Assembly: GCA_003241695.1 (NCBI GenBank)
Contig: QFPN01000007.1
Coordinates: 154,689 to 218,688, forward strand
Length of the DNA stretch: 64,000 nucleotides
Reading direction: 5' to 3'
From: Ancylobacter novellus
Lineage (GTDB): Bacteria; Pseudomonadota; Alphaproteobacteria; Rhizobiales; Methylopilaceae
Below, in pieces: positions 1-8,550 of the stretch (positions within the stretch are counted from its first letter, which is position 1; each line of letters starts with the position of its first letter). The notes below the pieces were generated by a model that saw only the letters and a program-made list of their open reading frames with translations, was not told the origin of the DNA and ran no database searches. The position numbers were made by a program, and so were the translations under genes.

Positions 1-12
1 GAGGATCTTCAT
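1..12 (-). CDS. 5' end of a CDS cut by the window edge, probably mxaB response regulator
   Basis: On the minus strand an ATG at position 12 opens the codons M-K-I-L before the window ends. A GGAG Shine-Dalgarno-like element lies about 8 bases upstream, and the previous gene stops 20 bases before. In Methylobacterium extorquens the mxa cluster ends with ...D-E-H-B, where mxaB encodes a response regulator, and MKIL is a typical receiver-domain N-terminus. Only four codons are visible, so identity is inferred from order alone. Confidence 0.4.
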
Positions 13-32
13 TGTTCTTCTCCGTGCGTTCT

Positions 33-1022
33 TCAAAGGATCTTCTCGACCCGGAAACCCTGCCGGCGCAGCCGCTCCACGAGGCCGTCGCCGCCGGCGA
101 GATGCATGGCCCCGACCGCGACGAAGACGCCGCCCTCGGCGAGCGCATGGCGTGAGCGCTCCTCCATGACGGCGTTCCGTCCGGCGAGCACGGCCTCGAA
201 ATAGTCGAGCTGCGTCCGCATGCGCGGGCCGCCGAGGTCGAAGTCGCGCAGCGCCGCCGACAGGAAGCCGAGCCGGCGGTCGCGATAGAGGTTGATCACG
301 GTCTCGACGAAGTCCGCAAAGGCGGGGCCAAGCCGCGCCGTGTCGACCAGCACCCGGCTCGCGAGCGGGAGCGGCACGGCGGCGAGCGCCTCCATCTGCT
401 CGTCGGCGTCCTCGAGGCCGGAGACCGGGACCTTCGCCTCGCGCGCGGCCTTGACCACGAGGCCGTCGACATTGAGCGCGCCGTCGTCGATCCGGGCGAT
501 CTCGCAGGACGGCGTCATGGCGAGCATCGCCAGAAACCACGGTTCGAGCCGCCGCGCCGCCATTTCGGGCACGCCGCGCGCGGCCAGAAGGTTCACCACG
601 GCGACGCGGTCCTCGGCCGGGATCGCATTGAGCGTGCGTCCCTGCGGCCGGTAGGCCATCTGGCTCGCGAGCGTCATGGCCTGCCCGGCCTTGCCTTGAT
701 CGGCGCTCTCGCGCGGCTCGACCAGAACCCGGCGCGACGCGCGGATGGCGGCGAGCGCCTGCTCGGGCAGCGGCGTGAGCCGGGGATCCGACAGATGGAT
801 GGTGCCGAAGAGATGCGAGTCCGGCACGCCGTCGCGCGACAGCCGCCACAGCACGCCCTCGGCGTTCGGGGTCTTGCGCCCGGCGGCCTCGAACGCCGCG
901 AAGCGGGCGGGATCGTCGTCGCGGAGCCGGCCGACGAGGTCGGTCCCGCCGCCGCAAGCGAGCGCGCCGCCCGCCGTCGAGAGCGCCCAGGCCAGAACGA
1001 GGCCGAGGAGCGCCCGCTTCAT
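33..1022 (-). CDS. mxaH: TraB/GumN-family periplasmic protein in the mxaH position
   Basis: Encodes 329 residues with a signal peptide (KRALLGLVLAWALSTAGGALA) followed by a TraB/GumN-type domain. Visible hallmarks are the SHLFGTIHLSDPR segment near residue 70 and the C-terminal VFVAVGAMHLAGGDGL element, the two paired GxxH motifs of this family of putative metallo-hydrolases. It is the last complete gene of the mxa operon and its ATG overlaps the stop of the preceding beta-propeller gene (ATGA). The symbol rests on its position between mxaE and the presumed mxaB; the function of MxaH is not established. A role in enzyme maturation is only an inference from operon membership. Confidence 0.72.
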   Translation of the reverse strand: MKRALLGLVLAWALSTAGGALACGGGTDLVGRLRDDDPARFAAFEAAGRKTPNAEGVLWRLSRDGVPDSHLFGTIHLSDPRLTPLPEQALAAIRASRRVLVEPRESADQGKAGQAMTLASQMAYRPQGRTLNAIPAEDRVAVVNLLAARGVPEMAARRLEPWFLAMLAMTPSCEIARIDDGALNVDGLVVKAAREAKVPVSGLEDADEQMEALAAVPLPLASRVLVDTARLGPAFADFVETVINLYRDRRLGFLSAALRDFDLGGPRMRTQLDYFEAVLAGRNAVMEERSRHALAEGGVFVAVGAMHLAGGDGLVERLRRQGFRVEKIL

Positions 1023-1969
1023 TGCGGCAGCGCGACCAGATTGCGCGGGCCGCCCGGCGCCGGCAGCGTCGCGACCACCCGGGCGGCGTCGAGATCGACG
1101 AGCGACACCGTGTCGTCGAACCAGTTCGCCGCCGCGGCCCGTTTCCCGTCCGGCAGGATCGCGACGCCTTCCGGGTAGCTGCCGATCTTCACCTTGGCGA
1201 CGCGTTCGAGCTTTTCGGCGTCGACGATCGCGAGAGCGTCCTCGTGCTGCAGCGTCACGGCGATCCGCTTGCCGTCCGGCGTCACCGCGACGCCATAGGG
1301 CATCTTGCCGACCGGCAGGCGCTTCAGCTCCTGGCCGCTGCCGACGTCGATGACCGACAGGTCTCCGCTCTGGACGTTTGCGACATAGAGCCGGCGGCCG
1401 TCCGGAGAGAGCGCGAGCGCGAACGGCGCCTTGCCGACCCCGATCCGGCCGACCTCCGCGCCGCGCCTGAGGTCGATGATCGCGACCGCATTGTCCTCTC
1501 GCGCGGCGACGTAGGCGCGCCGGCCGTCCTTGTCGAGCACGATGCCGGCCGGCGACTTGCCCGTGGGCGTCTCGGCCAGCGTCGCGCCGGTGAGGACGTC
1601 GACCTTGATGACGACGCTGCGCGTCCAGTCGGTCAGATAGGCGAACTCGTCGGTGGCGGCGATTCCGAACGGCTGGCCCTTGACCGCGAAGTTGGCGGTC
1701 GGCCGCCGCGTGACCGCGTCGAGCGCCGTCACGCGCCCGCGGTCCGGATGGGTGACGTAGAGGCTGCGCCCGTCCGGCCCGACCGCGATCCCGGCGGGGA
1801 GCTCCGCGACCTCGATCTTTTCCGCGCCCTCGGACGGTCCCGCCTCGCCGACCGGCAGCAGATGCACGACGGCGCCCGACTGGCCGACGACCGCGAGCGT
1901 CGCCTCCTGCGCCGCGGCCGGGGCTGCGGCGAGGAGGCCCGCGGCGAGGACGAGGGCGCGCAGCGTCAT
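1019..1969 (-). CDS. mxaE: YVTN beta-propeller periplasmic protein in the mxaE position
   Basis: A 316-residue exported protein with a signal peptide ending near AAPAAAQ. The body is a run of about 40-residue YVTN/YncE-type repeats, for example DGRSLYVTHPDRG, DGRRAYVAAREDN, DGRRLYVANVQSG and DGKRIAVTLQHED, which fold as beta-propeller blades. Start and stop overlap both neighbours by four bases (ATGA), so it is translationally coupled to mxaD and mxaH. Position between mxaD and the TraB/GumN gene matches mxaE in M. extorquens. Its biochemical role is unknown; similar propellers often act as binding scaffolds in the periplasm. Confidence 0.75.
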   Translation of the reverse strand: MTLRALVLAAGLLAAAPAAAQEATLAVVGQSGAVVHLLPVGEAGPSEGAEKIEVAELPAGIAVGPDGRSLYVTHPDRGRVTALDAVTRRPTANFAVKGQPFGIAATDEFAYLTDWTRSVVIKVDVLTGATLAETPTGKSPAGIVLDKDGRRAYVAAREDNAVAIIDLRRGAEVGRIGVGKAPFALALSPDGRRLYVANVQSGDLSVIDVGSGQELKRLPVGKMPYGVAVTPDGKRIAVTLQHEDALAIVDAEKLERVAKVKIGSYPEGVAILPDGKRAAAANWFDDTVSLVDLDAARVVATLPAPGGPRNLVALPQ

Positions 1970-2478
1970 CCGCCGACCTTCTTCTTCAGGCCTTCGAGGC
2001 CGGTCTTGAAGAAGTCGGACAGGGCCTTCACCGCGGAGGCGTCGTCCTGGCCTTCCGGCGGCTCGTTCGAGGTGTCGAGGCGATAACCGCGGCCCTGCCA
2101 GTCGACCTGCGAGCCGCCGTCCTTCGCCGTGACCGTGAGGGTCGCCGAATAGGACGAGAGCGGAAAGGCCGGCGAGCCCTCGTTGGAGAGGCGGTAGCCG
2201 AGCTTCATGGCCGCGTCGTCGGATTCGTCCTGCGACTCGACCAGTTCGGCGCCGTTCTTGAGCTTCAGCGTGCGCTCGCCGTCCTTGAAAGCGGCGCTTT
2301 CGACGTCGGGGTGCCAGTCCTTGATCCCGCCGAAATCCTTGACTAGCGCCCAGACCTTGGCGGGTTCCGCCTTGATCTCGATCTTCTCCTCGACCTTCTG
2401 GGGCGTGGGGCCGTGGGCGAGCGCCGCGACGGGCGCGAGCGCGAAGGCGGCCGCCGCCGCAAAAACGTGAAAACGCAT
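1966..2478 (-). CDS. mxaD: MxaD, SRPBCC-fold methanol oxidation accessory protein
   Basis: A 170-residue secreted protein with a signal peptide (ends ALAHG) followed by a START/SRPBCC-like domain containing the PAKVWALVKDFGGIKDWHPDV segment typical of polyketide cyclase/dehydrase-type proteins. MxaD in M. extorquens is a periplasmic protein reported to stimulate electron transfer between methanol dehydrogenase and cytochrome cL. ATG overlaps the mxaL stop (ATGA), and its own stop overlaps mxaE. Confidence 0.9.
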   Translation of the reverse strand: MRFHVFAAAAAFALAPVAALAHGPTPQKVEEKIEIKAEPAKVWALVKDFGGIKDWHPDVESAAFKDGERTLKLKNGAELVESQDESDDAAMKLGYRLSNEGSPAFPLSSYSATLTVTAKDGGSQVDWQGRGYRLDTSNEPPEGQDDASAVKALSDFFKTGLEGLKKKVGG

Positions 2479-3479
2479 CAGGAAACTCCTTCGAAGGCGA
2501 CGCGCCGACGCCTGAAGCGCATCGACAGCGGCGCGCCGTAGATCGCCGCGAGCGCGGCGAGCGCAAGCGCGGCGGGGAGGGGGGAAAGGTCGACGGCGAC
2601 CGGGATGGCCTTGGGCTTCGAGCCGCGCTCGATCGCTCGGGCGAGCGCCTCCGGGTCGCCGAGGCGGGCGTAGCCGAGGCCGGTCTTTTCGGCGAGGCCT
2701 TCGAGATAAGGCTCCTTCACCGACGTCAGGTGCTCTGTCCCTTCCGGCATGTCGCCGAAGGGCGCGTTGCGGGCGTTGTAGCCGGGCAGGCTTTCGGCCC
2801 CTTCCGGCGGCGGTCCGAGGCGGGAGGCCTGCGGCACGTCGGCCATCGTGAAGAAGCCGGTCTCCCGGCCGAAGTCGTCATATTTCGGGATCGGAACCAG
2901 CTCCGTGCCGCCGACGCCGACGAGGAGGCCCTTGACCTTGCCCTTCTCGATCTCGAATTCGTGCGGCATGTCGGTCCGGGGCGGGGGCGCCTCCTGACCG
3001 TCGGTTAGGAACACGACGTCGGCCCCGATCGGCGCGGCCGCGTCGATCGCGGCCTGCAGGCCGTCGGCGATGCGGCTGTCGCCTTCCCACGCCATGCGCC
3101 AGTCGAGGCCGCCGATCGCGCCCGCGATCGCGGAGAAGTTGCGGCAGACCTCCATCGGCTCGAACAGCAGGAAGACGCGGCGCTCGCTGAACACGCCGAG
3201 ACCGAAGCGCGAGCCGCAGGGCAGCCGTCCGACCGCGGCGGGCAGCAGCTCCTTGACGGCGTCGAGCCGGCTCTTGGGCGCGCCCTTCGCGCCGTAGTCG
3301 CGTGCGTTCATCGAGCCCGTGATGTCGATGAAGCCGATCACGTCATAGGTGTCGCGCGTCGCTTCCGCCTCGGGCTGAAGGGCTGCGATCACGGCGAGCA
3401 GCAGCGCCGCCGCGAGCGCGAAGGCGCGCCAGTCCTGCGCGCGCTTCGCCGCCGTCCAGAGTTCGGCCGCGCGGCTCAC
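2478..3479 (-). CDS. mxaL: MxaL, vWA-domain maturation protein
   Basis: About 333 residues when started at the GTG that overlaps the mxaK stop (GTGA); this start is preferred over an ATG 36 bases upstream that would lie inside mxaK. A membrane segment (ALAAALLLAVIAAL, about 21-34) is followed by a von Willebrand A domain with metal-site motif D52-I-T54-G-S56, a DxTxS variant of the usual DxSxS, and a second acidic motif VVFLTDGQEA. A C-terminal hydrophobic segment suggests a second membrane anchor. In methylotrophs MxaA, K and L are needed for calcium insertion into methanol dehydrogenase. It sits in a tightly coupled maturation operon. Confidence 0.92.
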   Translation of the reverse strand: MSRAAELWTAAKRAQDWRAFALAAALLLAVIAALQPEAEATRDTYDVIGFIDITGSMNARDYGAKGAPKSRLDAVKELLPAAVGRLPCGSRFGLGVFSERRVFLLFEPMEVCRNFSAIAGAIGGLDWRMAWEGDSRIADGLQAAIDAAAPIGADVVFLTDGQEAPPPRTDMPHEFEIEKGKVKGLLVGVGGTELVPIPKYDDFGRETGFFTMADVPQASRLGPPPEGAESLPGYNARNAPFGDMPEGTEHLTSVKEPYLEGLAEKTGLGYARLGDPEALARAIERGSKPKAIPVAVDLSPLPAALALAALAAIYGAPLSMRFRRRRVAFEGVS

Positions 3480-4033
3480 GGAAGGCCTCGCGGCCGGCCC
3501 GGCAGATCGGTCCACAGCTTCTTGGGCTGCGCCTGCGCCTCCTCATCCGCGGCTTCGATCTCGGGGAAGTCGCGCACGAGCCGCATGACGACGTCGAGAT
3601 TGTAGCGGGCGTCCCAGAGGTCGGGGTCCGCGCGCAGCGCCGAACGGTAGGCGTCCTTGGCGAGGCGGACCTCGGGGATCGCCTTGTCGATCTGGCTCGC
3701 CTCCACCGCGCCGAGCGCGCGGCGCGCGCGGGCGTTGCCGATGTCGTAGTGGAAGCGGGCGGCGAGCTTCGGGCCGCCGCGGTCCACGATCCGGCCGACC
3801 AGCGCCTGCGCCTCGTCGATGCGGTCGCGCACGAGCAGGTAATGGGCGCGGGCGAAGACGAGCTCGGGGCTGGCGTCGTCGGGCGGGCGCACCTCGCGGC
3901 TCGCGGCGAGCGCGTCGGCGACCCGCCGCTCCGCCCGCTCGCCGTAAAGCGTCCATCCGGCCTGCGCGAGCCAGGCGAGGGCGGCGAGCAGCAGCAGCGG
4001 CGGCAGCGCCGCTTTCAGGCGTCCGAGCGTCAC
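3476..4033 (-). CDS. mxaK: MxaK, membrane-anchored TPR-like maturation protein
   Basis: A 185-residue protein starting at GTG within a GTGA overlap with mxaC. It has an N-terminal transmembrane helix (PPLLLLAALAWLAQAG) and a helical, alanine-rich periplasmic part resembling TPR repeats (LVFARAHYLLVRDRIDEA; AKDAYRSALRADPDLWDARYN). Mutants in mxaK of M. extorquens are impaired in calcium insertion into methanol dehydrogenase. Placement between mxaC and mxaL is conserved. Confidence 0.9.
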   Translation of the reverse strand: MTLGRLKAALPPLLLLAALAWLAQAGWTLYGERAERRVADALAASREVRPPDDASPELVFARAHYLLVRDRIDEAQALVGRIVDRGGPKLAARFHYDIGNARARRALGAVEASQIDKAIPEVRLAKDAYRSALRADPDLWDARYNLDVVMRLVRDFPEIEAADEEAQAQPKKLWTDLPGRPRGLP

Positions 4034-5052
4034 GGCCGCGTCTCCGCGAACTCTCCCGCCCGTTCGTCGCCGAGGCGGCGCTCGATCAGCTTGGCGCCGA
4101 GCAGCAGCGCGGTCGCGACTGCGGCGAGCCAGTAGGCCACCCAGTCGAGATCCTGGCGGGGGATAGTTTCCTTATAGATCGTCGGCCGCTGTTCGAGCTG
4201 GTCGATCTCGCGGATGGCGGCCGAGACGTCCGCGGCGCTCTTCGCCTCGAAGGCGCGATAGGGCAGGCCGAGGCTCTTCAGGAAGATGTCGAGATGGCGC
4301 TCGGGATAGACCTGCGGAATGTCGGGCTCGCCGGGCACGGGCTTGTCGTAGATGCCCTTCGAGCCTTGCGTGCGCAGGAACAGCCAGTAGAGCCGGACCG
4401 GATTGCGCCGCGCCGCGTCGCGCAGCGCGTCCTGCACGCGGCGGTCGATCACGGCGGCGCCGTCCGAGACCAGCACGAGGGCGCGCGAGGTTTCGCTCGA
4501 CGAGTCGTCGAACATCGAGAAGGCGAGCGTCAGGCCGCGGCCGACGTCGGTGTGGGCGAGGCCGGGCCGGTCGATCGCGGCGATCGCGGCGCGCACCGCG
4601 TCGTGATGGTCGGTCATCGGCACGACCGGCATGGGCGCGGTCGAGAACGCGGCGACCGCGACGCGGTCGGCGGGCCGGCGGGCCGCGAAATCGGTCAGCA
4701 GCCGGCGGGACGCCACCGACTTCGACTCCTCCTTGCCCTCGGGAGAACGGTTCGCGAAGGTCGAGTCCATCGAGGAGGAGCGGTCGAGCAGCAGCACGAT
4801 GTTCGCGCCGACGCCACGCTTGTCGACCACCTGGTCGCGACGGTGCAGTCCCGACAGGCCGAGGACGAGGAACAGGATCGCGAGCGCGCCGAGGACCGAA
4901 AGCCCGGTCCCGAGCGCGTCCGAGAGCGGGTCGTCCGGCAGCACGTCGCTCGAGGGCACGGCCGACAGCCTGAGCGGCGAGGCGAGGAACGGCAGCGCCG
5001 CGAGCACGGCGAGCAGCAGGACGTAAGGGTGGTCGACGCCGAGCCCGGTCAC
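4030..5052 (-). CDS. mxaC: MxaC, vWA-domain membrane protein of methanol dehydrogenase maturation
   Basis: 340 residues from a GTG overlapping the mxaA stop (GTGA); longer in-frame extensions run back through mxaA and are not credible. Two N-terminal membrane helices (about 10-25 and 52-68) precede a vWA domain with an intact MIDAS motif D90-R-S92-S-S94 and the later VLVSDGAAV segment. A C-terminal membrane helix (VAYWLAAVATALLLGAK) completes a BatA/BatB-like topology. Likely works with the MoxR-type ATPase MxaR, as in other MoxR/vWA operons; this partnership is inferred from family context. Confidence 0.92.
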   Translation of the reverse strand: MTGLGVDHPYVLLLAVLAALPFLASPLRLSAVPSSDVLPDDPLSDALGTGLSVLGALAILFLVLGLSGLHRRDQVVDKRGVGANIVLLLDRSSSMDSTFANRSPEGKEESKSVASRRLLTDFAARRPADRVAVAAFSTAPMPVVPMTDHHDAVRAAIAAIDRPGLAHTDVGRGLTLAFSMFDDSSSETSRALVLVSDGAAVIDRRVQDALRDAARRNPVRLYWLFLRTQGSKGIYDKPVPGEPDIPQVYPERHLDIFLKSLGLPYRAFEAKSAADVSAAIREIDQLEQRPTIYKETIPRQDLDWVAYWLAAVATALLLGAKLIERRLGDERAGEFAETRP

Positions 5053-5969
5053 GCCGCGCGCTCCGCGGCCGCGAGCCGACGCGCAAACCGAGTCAACTCG
5101 TCGGGCGCCGGCAGGCTGGAGCGGCCGCCGAAGAAGGCTTCGCGCGAGGCCTTGAAGAAGGACCGGATCGCCTCCTCGTGGGCGGCGAAGGCGGGATGGG
5201 CGGAGAAGAAGCCGCCGAGGTCGTCGCCGAGCAGCCGCCGGCCGGCGGCGGCGTCGAAGGCGCGGTGCAGCGCGAGCGCGGCCGAACGTTTGCCCTCCTC
5301 GCCGGAGCCTGCGGTTTTCGCGACCGTGCGGGCGGCGCGCGCGAAGGGCCGCGACGGCCGGCGGCTGAACGGCGGCCACGCCCGGCTCCAGGCGAGCAGG
5401 ACGAGCGCGAGCAGGGCCGCGCCGGCCGCGAGCGCGGTCTCGATCTCGACGCCGCGAAGGCTTTTGCGGGTCGGGGCCGCGTCGGGCCTCAGCGCATAGG
5501 CCGAACCGCCGCCCGCCGTCAGCACCACCGGCCGGAGCGGGGAGGTGAGGAACGTCCAGCTCGCGCTCTTCGCCTCGACGCGCTTGCCGTCGGGATCGGC
5601 CGCCGCGATCGTGAAGGGCGGTACGGTCTGCTCGATCGCCTCGAGCGGAGCGTAGAATGTCTGATACTCGGCCTTGATCTCGTAGCGCGTCCCGCCTCCC
5701 GGCGTCTTGCTCTCCGCGATCGTCAGGCCCCGGAGGTCGAGCCAGTAGGTCAGCGGGCCGGGCTTCGGCAGCGCCGCCGGATCGAGGCGGTAGGGCGCAG
5801 CGACGTCGAACCGGGTCGTCAGGGTGAAGACGTCGCCGAGCATCACGCCGAACGGGCGCGGCGCCGACATCTGCCGGTTCGAGATCTGGGCCGAGGCCTC
5901 GGTCGCGAGCGCGGCCGGGCCGAGCGCGAGGCCGAAGGCGAGGAGGATGAGGGCGCGGCGCGGCGTCAT
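5049..5969 (-). CDS. mxaA: MxaA, calcium-insertion accessory protein
   Basis: A 306-residue protein with signal peptide (RALILLAFGLALGPAALA), a beta-rich periplasmic region (about 30-170), one membrane helix (ALAAGAALLALVLLAW, near 180-196) and a cytoplasmic helical tail. This matches MxaA, required for incorporation of calcium into active methanol dehydrogenase in M. extorquens. ATG overlaps the mxaS stop (ATGA), and its TGA overlaps the mxaC GTG. Confidence 0.9.
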   Translation of the reverse strand: MTPRRALILLAFGLALGPAALATEASAQISNRQMSAPRPFGVMLGDVFTLTTRFDVAAPYRLDPAALPKPGPLTYWLDLRGLTIAESKTPGGGTRYEIKAEYQTFYAPLEAIEQTVPPFTIAAADPDGKRVEAKSASWTFLTSPLRPVVLTAGGGSAYALRPDAAPTRKSLRGVEIETALAAGAALLALVLLAWSRAWPPFSRRPSRPFARAARTVAKTAGSGEEGKRSAALALHRAFDAAAGRRLLGDDLGGFFSAHPAFAAHEEAIRSFFKASREAFFGGRSSLPAPDELTRFARRLAAAERAA

Positions 5970-6850
5970 GCGCCCCCGCTGAGAAGATGGTCGGCGAAGG
6001 CGTCCGGGTCGAACCGGTCGACGAGATCGAAGGCCGGACGGCCATGCCGGCGAAACGCGCGGTCAAGCGCCGCGCGCCGGGCGCGGGCGTGCTCGAGCCA
6101 GCGCTCGCGCATCGAGCTGCGCATGAAGACGAGCTTGCGCCGGCCGGTTTCCAGATCGCGCGTCTCGATCAGGCCGAAGCGGGGCAGCCGGTCCTCGACC
6201 TGGCTGCTGCGCACCACCACCGGCGCGACGTCGTGGCGCCACAGCCGGCCGAGCAGCTCCTCGACGTCGTGCTCCGGCATCAGGAAGTCCGACACGACGA
6301 AGACGAGCGAGCGCCGCTGGGGCAACTCGTCGAGAGCGTCGATCAGGCCCTTGACGCCAGCGCCCGTGGCGGCGCCCTCGGAGAGCCGCCGCCACACCTC
6401 GTCGGGCACGCCGGCGCGCCGGGTCGCCCGCATCGCGATGTCGGCGCGCGCCGTCGGCCCGGCCGCGATCATGCCGAACCGGTCCTGGCCGCGGATCGCC
6501 GCATGGGCGATCGCGGCGCAGAGATCGGCGACCGGATCCTGTTCGTCGCGCCCGAACGCCATCGAGCCCGAAAGGTCCAGCACGACGAAGACGTCGATCC
6601 GGGCGCGGTTCTCGAAGCGGCGGATCTTGAGGCCGCCGAACGGGTCCAGGATCGAGGCGCGCACGTCGATGCGCCGCGCGTCGGGGATCTCGAGGATCGA
6701 GCCGTGGCGCAAGAAGGCGCCGTTCGCGCCCGCTCCCGCGGCGCGGTGCGACCCCGGCGAGACGCCGCGCGCGCGGCCAAACAGACGGTAGGGCAGATCG
6801 ACCCGCGGCGGGCCGCCGCGGGCCGGCGCGCCGGTCGGTCCGGCGCTCAC
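5966..6850 (-). CDS. mxaS: MxaS, DUF58/vWA-like cytoplasmic protein
   Basis: 294 residues counted from the GTG at 6850 that overlaps the mxaR stop (GTGA); upstream in-frame codons are mxaR read out of frame. DUF58-type protein with the MIDAS-like motif D92-L-S94-G-S96 and a later VVSDFLMPE element. DUF58 proteins are regularly encoded beside MoxR ATPases and are thought to be their adaptors. In the mxa cluster mxaS is essential for normal methanol oxidation in several methylotrophs, though its mechanism is not established. Confidence 0.92.
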   Translation of the reverse strand: MSAGPTGAPARGGPPRVDLPYRLFGRARGVSPGSHRAAGAGANGAFLRHGSILEIPDARRIDVRASILDPFGGLKIRRFENRARIDVFVVLDLSGSMAFGRDEQDPVADLCAAIAHAAIRGQDRFGMIAAGPTARADIAMRATRRAGVPDEVWRRLSEGAATGAGVKGLIDALDELPQRRSLVFVVSDFLMPEHDVEELLGRLWRHDVAPVVVRSSQVEDRLPRFGLIETRDLETGRRKLVFMRSSMRERWLEHARARRAALDRAFRRHGRPAFDLVDRFDPDAFADHLLSGGA

Positions 6851-7896
6851 GGGGCCGGCACCCGTTCGAACGCCTGGCCGCAGAGGTCGCGCACGATCCG
6901 GTCGCGGCGGGGCTCGTAGATCGGATCGAGGAAGATGCGGTGCGCCATCACGGGCGAGAACACGGCGCGCACGTCCTCCGGGACGACCATGTCGCGGCCC
7001 TCGAGCCAGGCGCGCACCCGCGCGCAGCGGGCGAGCGCGCCGACGCCGCGCGGGCTGCCGCCGCCGAGGATGAGGCGGCCCATGTCGACGCCGTCGATCG
7101 AGACGCCGACGCTCGCCGGATCGCGCAGCGCGTCCCAGAGCCCGATGACGTAGGCCTCGAGAGTCGGGCTGGTGCGGACCGAGGTCTGGATCGCGCGGCC
7201 GGCTTCGTTCAGCCCGCGGTGGTCCAGCACGCCCTGCTTCAGGTCGCCGATCAGGCGGTCGACGTCGTGGAAGCGCGGGTCGAACACCAGCTCGCGGCGC
7301 ACCTCCGGATCGCGCGGCGTCTCGACTCCGATTTCCATCACGAAGCGGTCGCGGGCGGCGGCCGGAAGCTCGAAGGTCTCCTCCTTCTCCACGCGGTTGC
7401 GGTCCGCGAAGACCTGGAGGTTCGGAAACGACCATTCCTTGCCGAAGGCCGTGACGCTGCGCTCGGCCATCAGCCGCAGCAGCAGCGAATGCACCTGCGG
7501 GCGGGCGCGGTTGATCTCGTTGAAGAAGAAGACCGCGAGGTCCTCGCCGTGCCGCAGCACAGGGCCGGGCTCGACGCGCGGCTTGCCGTCGTCGTCGACG
7601 AAGGCGGAATAGAGCATGTCGGTCGGCATCAGGTCGACCGTGCCTTCGATGCGTTCGAACGGGCCGCCGAGCGCGCGGGCGACGGCCCGCAGGATCGTCG
7701 TCTTGCCCACGCCGACGTCGCCTTCGAGCAGCACGTGGCCGCGTGCGAACAGCGCGATCGTCAGCAGCCGCACCACATGCGGCTGGCCGACCACGGCGCG
7801 GGACACCTCGGCCTCGAACGCGAGCGCCTGGTCCCGCCAGCCGTCGAGTCCGCCTTCGGGCGCCGCGCGCCGTTCGGCGGCAGACATGGAAGCCAT
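6847..7896 (-). CDS. mxaR: MxaR, MoxR-family AAA+ ATPase
   Basis: 349 residues from the ATG at 7896; a further ATG at 7887 is possible. AAA+ ATPase of the MoxR clade: Walker A GDVGVGKTT (residues 59-67), Walker B region VFFFNEINRARPQ (about 122-134), and the lid region GGGSPRGVGALARCARV. MoxR ATPases act as chaperones for metal-cofactor enzymes together with vWA proteins; MxaR is the founding member and is needed for active methanol dehydrogenase. It is separated from mxaI by a 241-base gap with a hairpin, and starts the tightly overlapped part of the operon. Confidence 0.95.
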   Translation of the reverse strand: MASMSAAERRAAPEGGLDGWRDQALAFEAEVSRAVVGQPHVVRLLTIALFARGHVLLEGDVGVGKTTILRAVARALGGPFERIEGTVDLMPTDMLYSAFVDDDGKPRVEPGPVLRHGEDLAVFFFNEINRARPQVHSLLLRLMAERSVTAFGKEWSFPNLQVFADRNRVEKEETFELPAAARDRFVMEIGVETPRDPEVRRELVFDPRFHDVDRLIGDLKQGVLDHRGLNEAGRAIQTSVRTSPTLEAYVIGLWDALRDPASVGVSIDGVDMGRLILGGGSPRGVGALARCARVRAWLEGRDMVVPEDVRAVFSPVMAHRIFLDPIYEPRRDRIVRDLCGQAFERVPAP

Positions 7897-8081
7897 CAAG
7901 GTCGCGCGCCTTTTCCGTCGCTGGCGAAAAGGCGGCCGTCGCGTCGGAACTTCGATCCGAAATCCCAGCGCGGACGGCCGTCAGGTGCGTGTCGTCATCC
8001 CACGGGACGGTCGGAAGAACGCCGCCCGACGACGAGAGGGAGCGGTCCGAATGCGACATGCGAACCGCGTGGGATCTCGAA

Positions 8082-8125
8082 CCGGACCCCGTCCCCGCCT
8101 CGATCGGGCGCGGCTCGGGGTCCGG
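8082..8125 (-). terminator. Stem-loop just after mxaI (attenuator or mRNA-stabilising hairpin)
   Basis: Perfect 10-bp stem, CCGGACCCCG at 8082-8091 pairing with CGGGGTCCGG at 8116-8125, with a 24-base GC-rich loop. It begins 13 bases past the mxaI stop in the transcribed direction. No U-run follows, so it may lower read-through into mxaR or protect the 3' end of the mxaFJGI message rather than terminate fully. Confidence 0.55.
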
Positions 8126-8137
8126 CGACGGCCGTGA

Positions 8138-8449
8138 TCAGTTCTTGCCGATCTTCGAGACGTCGTATTCGAACTTGCCGGTCTTCACGAAGTTCGCGGA
8201 GCGGGCCTGGTTGCGGGCCTCCATCTCCTTGATCGAATCCGACTGCTTGGCGACCTGCTTCGGATCATGCTTCGGATCGTACTTCGAACCGGTGATCTTC
8301 GACTTCTCCGGGTAGCCCGGCTTCGGCTCCCAGCACACGCCGGGCTCCTTGCAGTTCGTGCCGTCATAGGCGAGCGCGGGAGCGGACGCGAAGGCGGCCG
8401 TCAGAGCGGCGGCGGCCACGAGGCCGGCGATGCGAGACGTGGTGGTCAT
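8138..8449 (-). CDS. mxaI: MxaI, methanol dehydrogenase small (beta) subunit
   Basis: 103-residue precursor: signal peptide ending at ALA, then a mature chain starting YDGTNCKEPG. The cysteine pair in NCKEPGVCWEPKPGYPEK and the lysine-rich helical tail are diagnostic of the small subunit, which wraps around MxaF in the periplasmic alpha2-beta2 enzyme. Only calcium-type enzymes carry this subunit, so its presence supports the MxaF assignment. It is flanked by hairpins on both sides. Confidence 0.97.
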   Translation of the reverse strand: MTTTSRIAGLVAAAALTAAFASAPALAYDGTNCKEPGVCWEPKPGYPEKSKITGSKYDPKHDPKQVAKQSDSIKEMEARNQARSANFVKTGKFEYDVSKIGKN

Positions 8450-8524
8450 GATTGCGTTTCCTCGTTCTTTTCAGACTTCTGGTCGTCCTGCAGTCGTCTG
8501 GACACGGACACGCCGCGCCAGTCT

Positions 8525-8544
8525 TGCGCCGGCCCCCCGGCGCA
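8525..8544 (-). terminator. Hairpin between mxaG and mxaI
   Basis: Perfect 8-bp stem TGCGCCGG / CCGGCGCA with a CCCC loop, inside the 101-base gap after the mxaG stop. There is no U-run. Together with the hairpins after mxaF and mxaI it may set relative transcript levels. Confidence 0.45.
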
Positions 8545-8550
8545 GATCCT

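Noticed and set aside
4294..5499. Plus-strand open frame of about 400 codons opposite mxaC and mxaA
   Set aside because: Low-complexity product without a start signal; the minus-strand mxa genes explain the region.
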